NCBI GenBank assembly: GCA_032719365.1
Contig: CM064872.1
Span: forward strand, 46,546,252-46,610,251
DNA from: Prinsepia uniflora
Lineage: Eukaryota; Streptophyta; Magnoliopsida; Rosales; Rosaceae
DNA: 64,000 nt
Reading direction: 5' to 3'
Part shown: positions 48,928 through 59,510 of the stretch, piece by piece
Layout: each line of letters begins with the position of its first letter
Numbering within the stretch: position 1 is the first letter of the stretch
Translations under genes and position numbers: made by a program
Notes under the pieces: model-generated
Database searches by the model: none
What the model was told of the DNA's origin: nothing
What the model saw: the letters and a program-made list of their open reading frames with translations, nothing else

Positions 48928-49565
48928 TTCCAGGACCCGTCCTATCTAGCACCATATTGTCCGCTTTGGGCCCCGCCCACAAGGTTTTGTTTTCGGGAGC
49001 TCACGTGCAACTTCCCAGTGGGTCACCCATCTTGGGATTGCACCAGCCTCAACACGTTTAACTTTGGAGTTCCCCAGGAATCCAAAGCCAGTGAGCTCTC
49101 AAAAGGCCTAATTCTAGATAGCTGTGTGCCTACACATATAAGGCACATCACCATTCCCCTTGCAAGAATGTGAGATTGTTCACCGTTCCCTACAAGACAC
49201 GGGTCTTACAATCCACCTCCCTTAGGGCCCAGCGTCCCCGTTGGCACACTTCCTAGTCGGGGTCTGGTTCTGATACCATTCTTCCAGGACTCGTCCCATC
49301 TTACACCATATTGTCCTCTTTAGGCCCCGCCCTCAAAGTATTATTTTCGAGAGCTCACGTGCAATTTCCCAAGTGGGTCACCCATCCTAGGATTGCACCA
49401 GCCTTAACTCGCTTAACTTTGGAGTTCCCTAGGAATCCAAATCCAGTGAGCTCCTAAAAGGCCTAGTGCTAGATAGGTGTGTACCTACACATATAAGGCA
49501 CATCACCATTCCCCTCGCAGGACTATGGGATCGTTCACTGTTCCCTCTAGGACACGGGTCTTACA
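48928..49565 (-). mobile_element. Cassandra 1, complete TRIM element
   Basis: A 638-bp element with target duplication ATGTA (48923-48927 and 49566-49570). LTRs are 48928-49210 and 49282-49565 and the internal region is 71 bp. On the minus strand the LTRs start TGTAAGACCCGTG. PBS TGGTATCAGAACC (49266-49278) and a purine tract before 49210 fill most of the internal region. Each LTR carries a 5S-rRNA-like domain. Both LTRs end in a mutated GGAA instead of the usual GACA. The size is within the known range for Cassandra. It codes for nothing, as is normal. Confidence 0.95.
49008..49085 (-). promoter_or_regulatory. 5S-rRNA-like domain of Cassandra 1 (one of two)
   Basis: The minus strand reads GAACTCCAAAGTTAAACGTG, then GATGGGTGACCCACTGGGAA, matching the internal control region (box A to box C) of plant 5S rRNA with a few changes. 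The second LTR has it at about 49361-49440 with more changes (ACTTGGGAAATT). In Cassandra this is known to be derived from 5S RNA with a Pol III type promoter. It is not a 5S gene. Confidence 0.9.
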
Positions 49566-50419
49566 ATGTATGTTATCAAGTCACATGTGCATTGAATATA
49601 GTCCTTGAGGCATTGATGAGAGAGTATTAGGACCCACTTAGGAGTTGCTGGTATATAGTACCTATATGTAGACCACAGACCAGCCTCCACATGATCGTTC
49701 ACCTGCGGTGTTCGCTATACTAGTTAAAAAGAGCCAGTCCTGTCCCTGAGTTTTAGGGGACTCAAGGTGTTGGTGTAATTCACCTAGCCTTCACGTGGTC
49801 ATGGTACGCGAGGAGAATACCCATTTTTTGTTCCGAGTTTGAGACTCGAGCATACTCAAGAGCAATTTGATATGGATCGATGATGTGATGTATTTATGAT
49901 TTCTGCATGGCTCATCTAATTGCATCATATAAATTATTATTAAATTTTTGTTATGATATTTCTCGTATTAGGTGCAAGTATGATATGACTTGTTTTCAGG
50001 ATTTTAATCAAAACGAAAGGCTAAAGGTTATTTACTGAAAATGGTTTTACGCTGAAATAACAACTAGATTTACTAACCCTTGCATTTTTAAACCCCTCAG
50101 ATCTCTTTGGTGCGCACGTACTTCGAGGAGGCTCAGATGCTGCATTGATACTTACTTCCAGGCTTAGAGTGAACTAGTGATACTATTAGGTGGTTACAGG
50201 AAAAGTGTAGTGTATGATGATTAATATTGTCATCCATGCTTTATGCTTTCGCTGTTGGGTGAATGTGATCCATGTTCACCGATCGGGTTTTGTCTGACCT
50301 CTCCAAAACGTGTCGTTTTAGTGTAAATGGCTTCGTCATCTAGACGTCATCGTCCAGATGTCGGCCATCATACCTTGACTTTTATGCCATAAATAGACAT
50401 TCTGAGTTAGGGTGTGTGA

Positions 50420-53400
50420 AAAGTGTAGTTGAATGTTCCCATGTAAAGATTAGCAGCTTAATCGGGGAGTGAAAATTCACCACTAACGAACTATTAAAGA
50501 AGTTCTTGACACAGGTCCAAGCCACATGCGCGGTTAGTGACAAAAATTCTCCATACTAGGGTCCTTATGAAATGAGGTATAAGTTCTAGTCGATTAGTCC
50601 AACTTCCACTCAGAGCTCACTGCCACACAACCCTATCCTAGGTTAGCGTTCGATTGTAAACCTTCAGTTAGAAGTTGGTACTAGTCCATAATGTAAGTTT
50701 ACCATGGTAGTAAGACTACCAAGTCTACTCATTCGTTCGGCAGATCCTAAAAAGTTTCCAATGTGTGGCCAAAGAAGGTCCCGTGTAAAATACTAGTTTG
50801 ATGGATCCAAAAGTAAACTTTGAAGACACCAACACCAATCAAAAAGTCAGCTCCAACGAAGAGGGAACGAGTCAAGGAAGGTTCCAACACCACAAGATGA
50901 AGATCGTTGTGCAACCCTCGATTCAAGATCGTCCTGTGAATGGATATATTTGGGGTTAAGGTGGAATTGTCACTGGTGACCGTGGAATAGAAACATCATG
51001 CTTTCATTTCGAATTAAAGGAGGGTTAAGTACGTCATCATAACCAATTCAACTAGAAGCATAAGAAAATGGACAGAATTTGGATCTGAACCAACACGACC
51101 AAACACGTGCGAACAAATTACTTAAGAAAGCTAATCCAATATACCAGTCCCCACAAGTAGAAGCATTAAATCTCAAGAATTGATTAGGGAGGAAGGTCTA
51201 ATCATTCATGTAGCCACAACTTTCAGCGGATCTCATTTATGCCATAAAGTGGTTCAAATGCACGACAAGCGTGTGGTCCCAACGTTAGCATAAGAAAAAT
51301 GAGGATAGGATCAAGTGTATATTGTTTAGTAGTAACCTAATGTCCGAGAAGTCGTCAAAGGAAGGTTTAACCCTCAATCACCATGGGTTCAAATAATATT
51401 TAATCACTTGTTGAAGGGGTTACGTAATCGAGCATTGCCTTGGAGTAAAATGGGTGTAATGGGAAGCAACTAGCATTAAATCTAGTAGGAAAACACCCAA
51501 ACAGAAGTGGAATTTGGGATCATATGGTGTCGTGCAAAAATAAGGATTCAAAGTCAAAATTTCACAACGGTAAACACCCAAAACACGAAAAACTTTTCCA
51601 AAAAGTCAAGTCGTCCCAAAAGAAAATAATTGTTCCTGAAAATATAAGTTAAACTCAATGATTCCAAAATTCCTTTTCAAAAACGTTCATTATAAAAGAG
51701 TAGTTGAGTCTCAAATTTTTCTAAATTATGAGATCCCGTAAATTTTTGGAAGAGGATGAAGAAAAACCATATAGTAAAAAATTGAGTACGTGAGATGTGG
51801 CACAAATGCCAAAACATGAAATTAAGTTAAGGAACATAAAAGCATTTACTAAGTCAACTGGGTGATGAAATTCATCAAAACTGAACTATCCTCGGAAGTC
51901 GAAAGCAATTACTGAAAGCAATTCTAAAATTATGGTTTAAAAAAAATTAAGTAAATGCGAAGAATAGTGGCACGTGACCCCCAGTTGTAAATATGCGGGA
52001 TTTTGTAAGATAGAAAATCGATTCGTAAAAGGAAACTTAACAACAAGTCCGATGATTGTAAATGGCGTCAAGATGTTTCACATCACACTATGTGGTGTAA
52101 TCTTGACACTGGTAGATCATTGAGTAAGCCCAAGTTATGTGAAAAGGAAGACGTCGCCAGATGAAATTCAAACCAGCAGGTAAACATCCCTAGTAATCCA
52201 AGTAGTAAAACCAAAGTAATGGTAGTAAGGTCAAATCATTTGTAGGAAATTCATTAACTTGTTTAAAACATCTGAAGGAACGATAACCCAGTTTTATAAA
52301 CATTTCATAAAATGAAGGTGTAACAAGCAATAAATGTTTGGACCAAGGAATTGAAAAGTTTCCAAGGTTCGTACTGTCAGGACCCGACCCTCCTCGGTCA
52401 GGACCCGACTTATCTAGCACCATATTGTCCGCTTTGGGCCTCGCCTTCACCGTTTTGTTTTCGGGAGCTCATGGTTCAACTTCCCAGGGGGTCACCCATC
52501 ATGGAATTGCACCAGCCTCAACTCGCTTAACTTTTGGATTCCAATCCCCCCCAAAGCCACTTGAGCTCCCAAAAGGGCTAGTGCTAGATAAGTGTGTGCC
52601 TACACCTTTAAGGCAAACCACCATCCTTTCCCAGACCATTCCCCCTCGCAGGAATGTGGGATTGTTCACCGTTCCCTCTAGGACACGGGTCTTACAATCC
52701 ACCCCCCTTAGTGCCCAGCGTCCTCGCTGGCACACTTCCCGGTCGGGGTCTGGTTCTGATACCAAATTGTCAGGACCCTACCCTCCTCGGTCAGGACCCG
52801 ACTCATCTAGCACCATATTTTCCGCTTTGGGCCTCGCCCTCACGGTTTTGTTTTCGGGAGCTCATGGTGCAACTTCCCAGGGGGTCACCCATCATGGAAT
52901 TGCACCAGCCTCAACTCGCTTAACTTTGGGGTTCCAATCCCCCCCAAAGCCACTTGAGCTCCCAAAAGGCCTAATGCTAGATAGGTGTGTGCCTACACCT
53001 TTAAGGCACACCACCATCCTCTCCTAGACCATTCCCCCTAGCAGGCATGTGGGATTGTTCACCGTTCCCTCTAGGCCACGGGTCTTACACGTACTATAAG
53101 AGTTTGGGTCATACAACTACGAAATAGTGATAGGGTTCCCAATCTAATGGCATAACGACCACAAACCATAAAGCATGAATGAGAATGCATTTCAGAAGTT
53201 CGCTTCCCAAACTGCTGGGAGATCCTCAATAAGAAACCCACGATTGGTTACAAGATCTCGATCCTGAGGCAGAAGTTTCTCGGACATGAAAAATCGAAAG
53301 ATGTTCCTCAACGCAGCCTTCAAGGAATCATAAAACCATGAAGAAGATTACTTGCGGAAACCTTCCAAAGAATTCCAAAAGAAGATTCCAAAGTCCTAAA

Positions 53401-53838
53401 GTGGATGACTTCACAAGTAGGTTAGGTGCTCCTATAACGGTTTCCGATGACTTCAGTCAACAAGGTCAACCAATCACACAAGACGATACGATAGATTTTT
53501 CGACAAGGAAAATTGTTAAATAAGTTTGTCGATTGATCATGAATTCAATACAAAAATTTTCGAATAACTCATTCAAACAGCCCATACGAGCCCCAAACTC
53601 GTAAGCACCATCCGAACGTAAAATTCAAATGAAAAAGTCTAACTAAACTTCATAACTAAGAGTGACAAGAGTGAGGATGAACTTTGTTCTATATGTGGGA
53701 ACCTATGATCAAACAGTAAACGAATTACTACTAGCATCAAAACGTCATGGCTAATGATTTGAGGAGCGGCTCTGACATCGAAAATTGGGTAGTATGATCA
53801 TCAAGTGTCGAGAAACTAATGACACGTCCTAGAACCAT
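50420..53838 (-). mobile_element. Internal domain of the old family 2 element
   Basis: It runs in minus sense from the PBS at 53850 to the solo LTR H insertion and contains Cassandra 2. Apart from Cassandra it is about 2.7 kb of AT-balanced, A-rich DNA with only short frames (61 codons at 53338-53523). No gag or pol motif can be seen. It has no resemblance by eye to the family 1 internal domain. Confidence 0.55.
52375..53089 (-). mobile_element. Cassandra 2, complete TRIM element
   Basis: A 715-bp element with perfect duplication CGTAC (52370-52374 and 53090-53094). Two LTRs of 322 bp (52375-52696 and 52768-53089) differ at a few positions. The internal region is 71 bp, with PBS TGGTATCAGAACC ending at 52764. 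The 5S-like domains (about 52473-52550 and 52867-52942) read AAGTTAAGCGAGTT and GATGGGTGACCCCCTGGGAA, closer to 5S than Cassandra 1. LTR ends carry a duplicated GTCAGGACCCGAC stretch that Cassandra 1 lacks. Confidence 0.96.
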
Positions 53839-53850
53839 GCTCTGGTACCA
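53839..53850 (-). other. Primer-binding site of the family 2 element
   Basis: On the minus strand TGGTACCAGAGC, one base from the canonical iMet-type site, lies three bases after the LTR end GTGTCA. It shows that 53854 onward is the 5' LTR of a minus-strand element. Confidence 0.8.
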
Positions 53851-53853
53851 AAT

Positions 53854-56330
53854 TGACACACCCCGATCCAAAAACTCTGTAAAAGTATGAGAATCGAGGA
53901 GTGTTGGCCGCCATCTGGACAGTGACATCCAGATGACAAAAGCCATTTAGTTTAAAAACGTTGTGTTCGGAGAGGTCGAGTGAAACCTTACCGGTGAAAA
54001 CCGATCCCATTTCACCCAATAGAGGAAGCTTAGAGCATGGACAAACTAAATTAATGATCATACACCCCAAAATACCTATAGTTACCTGATTACATCTCCA
54101 ATTCACTCCCAAGCCCAAGAGTGAGTGTGAGAGCGGCATTCGAGCCTCCTCAAAATACATGCACACCAACGAGACCTGACATGTTTAAAGAAAAAAATTG
54201 AGTGGACCCAGAAGTTTATTTAAGTGTAAAACTAAATCTTACTTTAGCCCTTCATCTTATCTGAAATCCCCAAAAATAGTCATAACATAACTTGCATGTA
54301 AAAAGAGAAACAATAATGAAATAATATAAACTATGCATACTCAATAGATCATGCCAAATCATGAATACGTCACCTTGCCAACCCAATGATCACTTGCTCA
54401 TGAGTCACTCAGGTCATACGCATATGACTAAAATTGAGTATCTTTGCTCGGTTCCTCGACCACATGAAAGCTGGGTGCCATGCACCGCCACCTCATGTCC
54501 CCTAGAGCTCAGGGAACAAGCTGGTGTGTTTTTAACTAGTATTACGAGCACTGGTGAACAAGCTTTTGGAACCTAGTATGTGGGCACAGACAGGGACTAG
54601 ATACTAACGACTCCTAAGTGGGTTCTAACATCTCAATCTCATCATTGCCTCGGGGACTAGTATTCAAATGCAACATATGACTCAACTAGATACTTATCAT
54701 GCATAACCATCAACTAGATACTTACCATGCGTAACAATCGATAAAGGCACAATAATATGCTCAAGAAATCATCATACAATAAGCATTTAATCATACTCCA
54801 AGAATAGTCCATATAGTAAAGCATGCATACAAGTTATGTGCCATAAATATAAACATCGTACATCCTGCAAGTAATAGCTTTATAAAAAAAAAATCTAGGG
54901 AAATGGGTCCACTCGCACTACTCGAGGAGTCAGATCCCCTCATAAATCAAGCTAATAACGTGCTCCCAACCGGCCCAACCCTATAAAGACCATTCTATAA
55001 TATTAGAATAACGTTAAAATCCAATATTTGTTAAAGCCCCGAAGGGTAGTCCAAAACGAACCTAGAATCACCTAATATGGACTTAAGTAGGCTCTAAATT
55101 GGCCAATACCCCGGTAAATAACACCTATATGCTGCTGGGAGTAGAAAATTGACTCTATGCACCTTATCGGGGCTGAAAAACTACTTTAAACCATTCAAAA
55201 CGACCTGAAAATATGACCACGCGCCACCGTGGTCTAGAAAAGGGTTCCACGTACTGCTAGTAGCCGACAGGGGGTCTTACTCACCGGCCACAGGCAACCA
55301 TGCACATCCACTAGCCCTCACATGCATGTCAACCTCTCTACGTGTGGCTGCACAGTTCCACACGTGTCGCACGTGCCAAATGCAGCATTGTGCACACGTG
55401 AGGAGTATCCCAATGATTATTCCCTTTTAACCTCAATCATTACTCCATCAATTTCTAACAAAATGTGCTAACGCTGTTAGACTAAGTAGGTGGTCCAGTC
55501 AACAGAGTCTCAGTGGAGATGCGACCAAATCACCGTCGCCGAGGTTGTTCACGGAGGACGAAAATTGGAAATAACCCCAATTTTAACTCTAATTCACCCA
55601 AGAACCCAAAATTCATCATAGATTTTAGTTCTATCCCTGCTGAAGCTCGAAACGCGTCCAAAGTCCTCCTCAAAACCAAGAAACAATGAAGGTATCCTAT
55701 CACCGTTCATGGTCTTAAACTAGCCAAAATTTTCATGCAATTAGTCCAGGATTTAGCTTAAAACCTCACAAATTGATTGGGGATGAGTTGGAATGGTTTA
55801 CCTTCTTTTGAGCCCTCACCCCTCCAGGCCACACTTCGCAGGTTTGGACCAAGTCGAAGTCCAAATTGAGCTGAGAGATGTTCCTATCACGCCGAGAGCT
55901 TTGATTTTCGTTCTAGATTATTTACAGGACGTTCTGCAAGACATGGATCGCAAAATACTCCACTTCAGTGACCCACCGTTTTCGTCTCCACTGCGTTTTC
56001 GATCGTAAAAGTAACATGCAATTACCCCATTACTATCCAAACACAAAGATGAAGAGGAATATGAGTCTAGAACATGAAACTCTACCTTATTTGAGATTAA
56101 AAGCCCCAGGTCGTCATTATATCTAAAATAGGGTTGAGCTCTGCATCACGGGTCGCGACGATTTCTAGGCCTCTCTCACAAGCTGTGCGATCAAAGGGCA
56201 TGAAGACGATGCCATGGAGTCGTCTGGGTCAAAACGACAATGTTGCGAGCTCAAAGAAAGGTTCTGATTCAAGAACAAAGATATTGGTAATATGAGGGAT
56301 GGTCATTGTCTTCTTCCTCCATCAAGTTCA
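53854..56330 (-). mobile_element. Family 2 5' LTR J2
   Basis: Its plus-strand start TGACACACCCCG is the LTR terminus next to the PBS. It aligns with J1 as far as about 56330 (CTTCTTCCTCCATC), where the two diverge, so the U3 end of this copy is not resolved. It has GAGTGGACCC (54200) and GGTCCACTCG (54906), an inverted pair like that of family 1, and GCATGCATAC at 54821. Short frames are not conserved with J1. Confidence 0.65.
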
Positions 56331-57180
56331 CTCATGGCCTTCAGTCGTGCTTTTCTGAGTTGGCTGACATGGCTGTTGTGATGTAGTCATCCAAGGTTGA
56401 TGAGAGCTGAGAGGAGGTTACGGAATGCATGCATCCGATCATCGTGCCAGTTTTCAACACCTTGGTTCTTGGTTCATAGAAGGACTCCGAGATCGAGGAG
56501 ATGAGCTTGACCACACATCCCGATCAGTATGCGATTGTAACGATCATGACTCTTGATAAGGATAAAATCGAAAAAAGGGAACTGACCATTCTGACCTTCT
56601 GAGTGCGTCAATTGGTGGTTGGCTGAAAACGAAGCTCAGATGAGTTCGTTATTGCCGTAGGAAATGCAAGGGTATTTTGGTAATTTTGACTTGAAGGGTA
56701 CTTTGGTAAGTTTACATAAACATCTTAAATTTCCTAGAAGCACCTAGAGATATTTGGGTGGGGGTTTGGGGTGGGGTGATCGAAAAAAAAGCAAAAAATG
56801 GAAAACTCACCATCCACCTCACCGTGTAGGAAATGTTGGGGGGGGGGGGGATAGGGAGTGTTTGAAAGAGAGAAAGGGAGGAGAAAAGATAGAGAATAGA
56901 GAGGAAATAATTGGTGAGGAATACCCCTAGACCCGAAAAGAAGCCCGTGAGGAAAAGAAAAAGAAACTATGAACTTGTGTTTCGGGTTCCGGGTTTTTTT
57001 TTGCAGGGAAACATGGAAACTAGCACGGTAACATCATCCTGGGGCTCGTGCGATCACTATGAGACTGAAAGAAGAGAGTTTAGAACATAAGGTTGATGTA
57101 GAAATTCTACAGAAGCCATAGACGCGAGCTTGAAAAGTTGGATTATGTTATACATGTATGTTTTCTTGTTTTTAATGTTA
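56331..57180. other. Unassigned, probably decayed LTR U3
   Basis: It contains two phrases like TATTTTGGTAATTTTGAC (about 56693), as in U3 modules, a run of 13 G (about 56839-56851), a GA-rich stretch, and no usable frame. It may be the diverged U3 of J2 plus part of another LTR. No ends or duplications were found. Confidence 0.3.
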
Positions 57181-57440
57181 CATAAAATGGCCATGTTATG
57201 GCTGGGTCCAAGTCGAGGGTTGAACGATCCATTTTGCAGGAAAACGGGTCGAACACAGAGGTTGAAGATGACCCCCTGCATAGGAGCATGAGGCCCACGT
57301 ACAAAGGGCATGGTGGCGCATGAAGGTGTGTCTGTTGTCCTCTCGCCGTCCAGTCAAAATGAAAGTTCTTCATTATATTTTTATGAGTTTAATGGTGTAA
57401 TTTCCAAGTTAATTGAACATCAATTGATTATAGTTTCGGA
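57181..57440 (+). mobile_element. Degenerate family 1 LTR fragment
   Basis: Phrases such as GGTTGAACGATCCATTTTGCAGG, then AACGGGTCGAACACAG, parallel the LTR B section near 6965-7010 (GGTTGAACAACCCATTTGC). The following GC-rich part GGCCCACG...GCGCATGAAGG parallels 7060-7090. Ends are not visible. Confidence 0.5.
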
Positions 57441-58560
57441 TTTTCGAAATATAATGCTATATTTTAAATATAGGTTAAACTTTTGAAATTTAAGGAATTA
57501 ATTAAAAAATCTTCTTGGATGATAAAAAATTATAATGGAAATATTAGAAACAATTATGAAAATAGAAAAAAAAAAAAGGAGTTTGGTTATGAATATAAGT
57601 TAAAGTGAAAGGTTTAACATTATAAATTGTTTGATATGTGATGTATAAATTTAGGTCCTATGAGGACAAGAGTAATTACGTTACATATAATAATAATAAT
57701 GAGGTCATGGGTATGAATGGATGCTAAATTAATGTTATGGGATTAAGGATATTTAGCAATGAATTGTAGGTCCATACCCATCTCTTACTAATTACCCTAA
57801 TTTCCTCGAAAATCAGGTGGGCCCTGCCCACATGCAACCCACTACCTCAGACAAATATCGAAAACTTCGGATTTTATTTAGGCTAAATCTTATTATCACA
57901 TAACACTTCCACATGTAGTTACTATAAATAAGGTTGCACATTCTTATCATTGTAGTCAAGCCTTCAATTGCATCACTAACCACAAGAATAATTACATATA
58001 CCCGTAATTACAATTCCCAATATTCATTCTTTAATATTTAATAATCCACCTTTATTTTTTTTTTCCCCTTTTCGAATCGTATTTCAACATTGAGAACCTA
58101 TATAGGAAACTATTCGCACCATAACTAAATACCAAAGCCTTGCAAACTATCAATTACCCAATAATCAACGATAATTCTTTCTAATCTCTTTCATAAATAT
58201 AGTTTCCTTTTAAGGAATTTTTAATGATCTAATTACCCTTCATTTATACTTAATGACATTCTATTGGTTATTCCTTATATAAGTCATAACTTACTTTAAA
58301 ATAATGAGATTTACTATCCAATCTCATAATAACACTACAAGGTATAATGTGTTTAACACCATAAAATATAATCATTATAATTCACTAAAATTAACTACTT
58401 AATTATTCACTATTATTTATCTTAACCTTAGGGTTATTTTCCAAAAATTCCTCATTTTTGTTTCTAATTACAAAAATACACAAATTATACCAAAATCCAG
58501 AAACACCACCAAATGGTGTCCAATTAATTCAAGACCTGTTCCATTAAACACAAAAAATTG
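57441..58560. other. AT-rich kilobase without assigned content
   Basis: Strongly AT-rich with A-runs and TAATAATAATAA (about 57690). CTATAAATAAGG at about 57922 has a TATA-box form and is followed by an A/T/C-rich leader-like stretch, which could mark an old LTR promoter. No LTR ends, inverted termini or frames longer than about 60 codons were found. Confidence 0.3.
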
Positions 58561-59510
58561 CAATAAGAATTTTTCGTATTGGATAGACGGAGAGAAAACC
58601 CTAGGCGCGCCTCACGCATCGACGTGGTTCTCTACGCTTGGGGGCCATGCGCCAGCAGTGTTACCTTCAAGCTCTGGTGGGTCGACCCATGGTTGTGGCG
58701 TAGGGCCTGACTCGGGCAACCCGACCAGATCTCAGTTGCATGATTTTTCGCCCTTTTTCATCATTTCTTCGTCCAATATGCTCTAATCATACCCAGAAGA
58801 AGATCTATAATGTTTAAAGAGAGAAAATTTATCTTGAATCCTCTGTTCAAAGCTTCCAAATGTTCGACCATGGTTTCTCCAGTCCTTTTAATGGCTCTCC
58901 AACGTTCAAAGCTCAAGTTTTTTGTCTTATTATGACCCCAAGGACTCCAAATGCACCTAGGAACTCTTGTTTCCACGTTCCAAGCCCAAAACTCAAAAAT
59001 CAAAATAAGACCTTACGAGTTCCACGATTTTACCTCATTACCTACCTTCATCCTTCACCATTTTTCTATAGTTTTTCTCCCTTTTCTCCCTCATGTTTTT
59101 CTTTCCTTCCATCCTCTTCCATTTTCTCTCTTCCTCTCTTATCTCTCTAATTTGTCTTTCTCGAGTCACCATTCTTCATGGTTTTGGCCATAGTCCACCG
59201 AAAACCCCTCACACACACTCCTTATACATATATATAATTGTCCTAGGTTGGTGGAAATTTGTCGAGGGAGAAACGAGGAAGGTTGAAGACAATTCTAGAA
59301 TGTCCTAGATTCTTCATAAAAACTTATCAAAATATCCCTCATATGAAAATTACCAAAATGCCCCTATATTGTCTTGACCTAAGCCCATTTTATCCGACCT
59401 CCATTTTTGGCATGCCGCTTGTCTATGTATTCAGGAGCTTGAGACCATCATAACGATCCTTTCAGAACGTACAAAAGGTTTTCCAGTCAAAAGTCAATAT
59501 TTTGACTCAA
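58561..59510 (-). mobile_element. Degenerate family 1 LTR, U3 side
   Basis: Plus-strand landmarks run in the order seen on the U3 side of minus-oriented LTRs: CGCGCCTCACGC (58604), GGGTCGACCCATGG (about 58679), CT-rich tract (59040-59165), AATTACCAAAATGCCCCTA (about 59347), GCATGCCGCTTGTCTA (about 59410) and GTCAAAAGTCAATATTTTGAC (about 59485). It matches one U3 module of elements 1 and 2. The outer terminus is not found. Confidence 0.5.

Larger units (their letters stand above)
37281..50419 (+). mobile_element. Solo LTR H (family 2), interrupted by element 2 and Cassandra 1
   Basis: Its far end (50090-50419) matches the minus strand of the family 2 LTR at 53854-54190, with the shared order CTT(T/C)GGTGCGCACG-like, GAGGAGGCTC, TGTATGATGATTAAT, GGGTGAA and GATGTC. 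The start TGATGCATCCCG (37281) complements the end GGGTGTGTGA. Flanks are CAAAG and AAAGT, sharing AAAG with a one-base offset, so the duplication is plausible but not perfect. No PBS follows 50419, consistent with a solo LTR. Without the nested elements and their duplications it is about 2.75 kb. It is oppositely oriented to the element it sits in. Confidence 0.65.

Noticed and set aside
49008..49085. A genuine 5S rRNA gene
   Set aside because: It is incomplete and diverged, occurs once per Cassandra LTR, and is bounded by LTR ends and a PBS.
52338..53027. 229-codon plus frame, the longest in the window
   Set aside because: It runs across both LTRs of Cassandra 2 antisense to the element, and its protein repeats itself because the LTRs repeat. 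No homology is expected.
57922..57990. Promoter of a host gene (TATAAATA)
   Set aside because: No coding frame or splice pattern follows. It more likely belongs to a decayed LTR.
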